Shown here piece by piece: positions 61,990-64,000 of a stretch of DNA of 64,000 bases. Each line of letters starts with the position of its first letter. The stretch's first letter is position 1. Under the pieces are notes generated by a model that had not been told where the DNA came from, made no database searches, and was given only the letters and a program-made list of their open reading frames with translations. The translations under genes and the position numbers were made by a program. The DNA is from Veillonella agrestimuris (GTDB taxonomy: Bacteria > Bacillota > Negativicutes > Veillonellales > Veillonellaceae), in NCBI RefSeq assembly GCF_943193065.1, contig NZ_CALPCS010000011.1, forward strand, positions 1 to 64,000, given 5' to 3'.

Positions 61990-63135
61990 CTATTTCAATA
62001 ACGTTTGGTCAAAAACACTCACCAATTCTTGTACGGCTTGTGATTCGGACATATTCCCTGCGAGCACTGCTTCTTCTACTTCTCCCATACGACCTTGAAT
62101 TACTATATTATTAAAGAATAGATTGTGCAGGTGTTCATCAATCATGTCCCTCACCCATTGAAGAGATTGGTTTTGCCGTCTCTTGTAGAAAACCCCATTT
62201 TCTTTACCTTGAACAGCAAAGGTCTGAATTAACTCCCATAATTCTAAGAGACCACTTTTTGTAACAGCAGAGCAGGTATAGGCCTTGGTTTCCCATTGCT
62301 CTGTAGCTGGCCGAATGTAATGGAGCATCCGATTATAGTCGCTACGAGCAATTTGAGCCCGTTTCAAATTATCTCCATCCGCCTTATTAACAACGATAGC
62401 ATCGGCTAATTCCATAACACCTTTCTTAATGCCTTGCAATTCATCGCCAGCTCCCGTAAGGACGATAAGCATAAAGAAATCTACCATTGATCGAACAGTC
62501 ACTTCACTTTGACCAACGCCAACCGTTTCTACAAGAATGACATCATAACCAGCAGCTTCACAAAGAAGCATCGTTTCTCGACTCTTTCGCGCTACACCGC
62601 CTAATGTCCCCCCTGCTGGCGATGGCCGAATATACGCATTAGGATGTTTTGTTAATGTTTCCATCCGCGTTTTGTCCCCTAAAATACTCCCTTTTGTAAC
62701 TTGACTCGTTGGATCGACAGCCAGAACAGCCACTTTTAATCCTGCTTCAATGAGCATATTTCCGAACGCTTCAATAATGCTACTTTTACCCGCACCAGGA
62801 ACCCCCGTAATACCTATACGAAGTGCGTTGCCAGTACGAGACAATACTGATTGTAATACTTGTTGCGCTATCGCAAAATGATCTGGATTATTACTTTCTA
62901 CTAAGGTAATGGCCCGTGAAAGTATAACGCGGTCCCCCTGCTCAATACCGCGTACATAATCAGCAACGGTCAATTTTTTTCGCCGCTTCACGGGCAACAC
63001 AGAAGGTGCCAAATGTTTAGTACTCGTCATGAGACCATCGTGCATTTCATCAACGCCTCTCATGACACGAGATGCAAACGTTTCCGTCTCTTTCGCATCG
63101 TTTGGCACCCAGTCTGGTCGATACGTATCAGTCAT
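61990..63135 (-). CDS. meaB: Methylmalonyl-CoA mutase-associated GTPase MeaB
   Basis: This 381-residue G3E P-loop GTPase protects and gates adenosylcobalamin loading of methylmalonyl-CoA mutase. The Walker A is GITGVPGAGKSSIIEAFG, Walker B/Mg motif VAVLAVDPTSQVTKGSILGD, the switch segment is VETVGVGQSEV and the base-recognition NKAD is present in VVNKADGDN. An N-terminal extension of about 45 residues precedes the domain, and the C-terminal arm is helical. It overlaps the mutase gene by eight bases and is co-transcribed with it. Confidence 0.95.
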   Translation of the reverse strand: MTDTYRPDWVPNDAKETETFASRVMRGVDEMHDGLMTSTKHLAPSVLPVKRRKKLTVADYVRGIEQGDRVILSRAITLVESNNPDHFAIAQQVLQSVLSRTGNALRIGITGVPGAGKSSIIEAFGNMLIEAGLKVAVLAVDPTSQVTKGSILGDKTRMETLTKHPNAYIRPSPAGGTLGGVARKSRETMLLCEAAGYDVILVETVGVGQSEVTVRSMVDFFMLIVLTGAGDELQGIKKGVMELADAIVVNKADGDNLKRAQIARSDYNRMLHYIRPATEQWETKAYTCSAVTKSGLLELWELIQTFAVQGKENGVFYKRRQNQSLQWVRDMIDEHLHNLFFNNIVIQGRMGEVEEAVLAGNMSESQAVQELVSVFDQTLLK

Positions 63136-64000
63136 CTATATCCTCATGTTGGACGTGAGCTGTCAATGTTTCCAATAGTTTTTTGGCTGCTACTGGAAGT
63201 ACAGTGCCCGGTCCAAATATCGCTACTGCACCATGTTCGCGTAAAAATTCATAATCCTGAGCAGGGATTACGCCTCCAATGGCTACGAGAATATCACCAC
63301 GCCCACGTTTATTAAGTTCTTCTACCAGTTGTGGCAACAATGTTTTATGACCTGCCGCAAGAGAGCTAAATCCGACAATATGCACATCATTATCAACTGC
63401 ATCTTGCGCAGTTTCTTCTGGTGTTTGGAACAAAGGACCAATATCTACGTCAAAGCCCATATCCGCAAAGGATGTAGCAATCACTTTAGCCCCTCGGTCA
63501 TGTCCATCTTGCCCCATTTTAGCAATCATAATCCGAGGACGACGACCTTCGATGTGTTCAAAATCATCCGCCATTTGACGCACTTCTTTGATAACATCAT
63601 CATCTTCAAATTCGCTGGAGTATACTCCCGAAATAGAGCGAATAACGGCTTTATGACGGCCGCATACTTTTTCAACAGCAAAGGAGATTTCTCCTAAAGA
63701 CGCACGAGCACGTGCTGCTTCTAACGCTAACGCCAATAAATTCCCTTCACCTGATTCAGTGGCATTCGTAATCGCTTCAAGACAGGATTGAACACGATCT
63801 TCATCACGGTTAGCACGCAATTGTTCTAAGCGTCTAATTTGCGCTTCTCGAACAGCTGTATTATCTACATCTAGTATATCTAATGGATCTTCCTTATCAA
63901 GGCGATACGTATTAATTCCGACAATGGCTTCACGGCCAGAATCAATACGAGCTTGACGACGAGCCGCCGCTTCTTCAATACGCATTTTAGGAAGCCCTGT
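63128..64000 (-). CDS. Methylmalonyl-CoA mutase large subunit, 3' part
   Basis: The gene continues beyond the window end; 290 residues of the C-terminal part are visible. The catalytic-domain end GLPKMRIEEAAARRQARIDS leads to the cobalamin-binding domain with the base-off motif KMGQDGHDRGAKVIATSF (D-x-H-x-x-G) and the binding loop SSLAAGHKTLLPQLVEELNK and VAIGGVIPAQDYEFL. The enzyme interconverts succinyl-CoA and methylmalonyl-CoA in the propionate pathway used by Veillonella after lactate oxidation. MeaB follows immediately. A small subunit gene is expected upstream, outside this window. Confidence 0.95.
   Translation of the reverse strand, partial: TGLPKMRIEEAAARRQARIDSGREAIVGINTYRLDKEDPLDILDVDNTAVREAQIRRLEQLRANRDEDRVQSCLEAITNATESGEGNLLALALEAARARASLGEISFAVEKVCGRHKAVIRSISGVYSSEFEDDDVIKEVRQMADDFEHIEGRRPRIMIAKMGQDGHDRGAKVIATSFADMGFDVDIGPLFQTPEETAQDAVDNDVHIVGFSSLAAGHKTLLPQLVEELNKRGRGDILVAIGGVIPAQDYEFLREHGAVAIFGPGTVLPVAAKKLLETLTAHVQHEDIDD

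Overview
The window is chromosomal DNA of a diderm Firmicute of the class Negativicutes, most likely a Veillonella species. The evidence is a trimeric autotransporter that ends in a peptidoglycan-binding SLH domain, further secreted SLH proteins, a LutABC lactate-oxidation operon, methylmalonyl-CoA mutase with its chaperone MeaB, and moderately low GC. The genus is inferred from gene content and protein style; no database search was run. Most genes are ordinary housekeeping or metabolic genes, and many lie on the minus strand.

Layout. 0-11 kb: RluA-type pseudouridine synthase, GNAT enzyme, DUF2156 protein, an orphan RND adaptor, aldo/keto reductase, AzlCD amino-acid exporter, an orphan MetQ lipoprotein, ferredoxin-nitroreductase and a TcyP-like symporter. 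11-19 kb: lutABC, two paralogous SLH proteins and a DUF3298 protein. 19-31 kb: OPT transporter, iron alcohol dehydrogenase, phosphoesterases, MutY beside an MTH1-like Nudix enzyme, a HicB antitoxin relic, a molybdopterin-binding protein, CrcB, two regulators and a lipid kinase. 31-39 kb: the addB-addA recombination operon. 39-43 kb: the SLH-tailed trimeric autotransporter, an Fst/Ldr-like type I toxin locus and a secreted protein of unknown function. 43-59 kb: GltD-like oxidoreductase, nicotinamidase-like, PgpA, YjdM, flavin proteins, an ECF S component, two tandem holin-like toxin loci, tRNA-Arg(CCT), DNA polymerase IV, an ArsR regulator, a glucosaminidase fragment, flavodoxin, purA, yjdI-yjdJ, pirin, an Fsr-like exporter and purB. 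59-64 kb: a third holin-like toxin locus, two small membrane proteins, a TPR lipoprotein, a second LUD protein, meaB and the 3' part of the mutase gene, which runs off the window.

The most interesting system is a set of four compact loci (41.5-41.8, 47.97-48.2, 48.4-48.65 and 59.05-59.33 kb). Each encodes a 22-33 residue hydrophobic peptide facing a strong convergent promoter (TTGACG, exactly 17 bases, TATAMT), with a shared hairpin terminator between them. This is the architecture of pAD1 par/fst-type type I toxin-antitoxin systems. In two loci a short direct repeat makes the predicted antisense RNA complementary to the toxin ribosome-binding or start region. Two of the toxin genes are identical over all 72 bases although they lie 10.5 kb apart in opposite orientation.

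How genes work together: LutABC and MeaB/methylmalonyl-CoA mutase fit the lactate-to-propionate metabolism of Veillonella. The SLH proteins and the autotransporter belong to the peptidoglycan-outer membrane tethering and adhesion layer of diderm Firmicutes. MutY with the MTH1-like hydrolase, AddAB and Pol IV are DNA-damage functions. PurA and PurB are purine synthesis.
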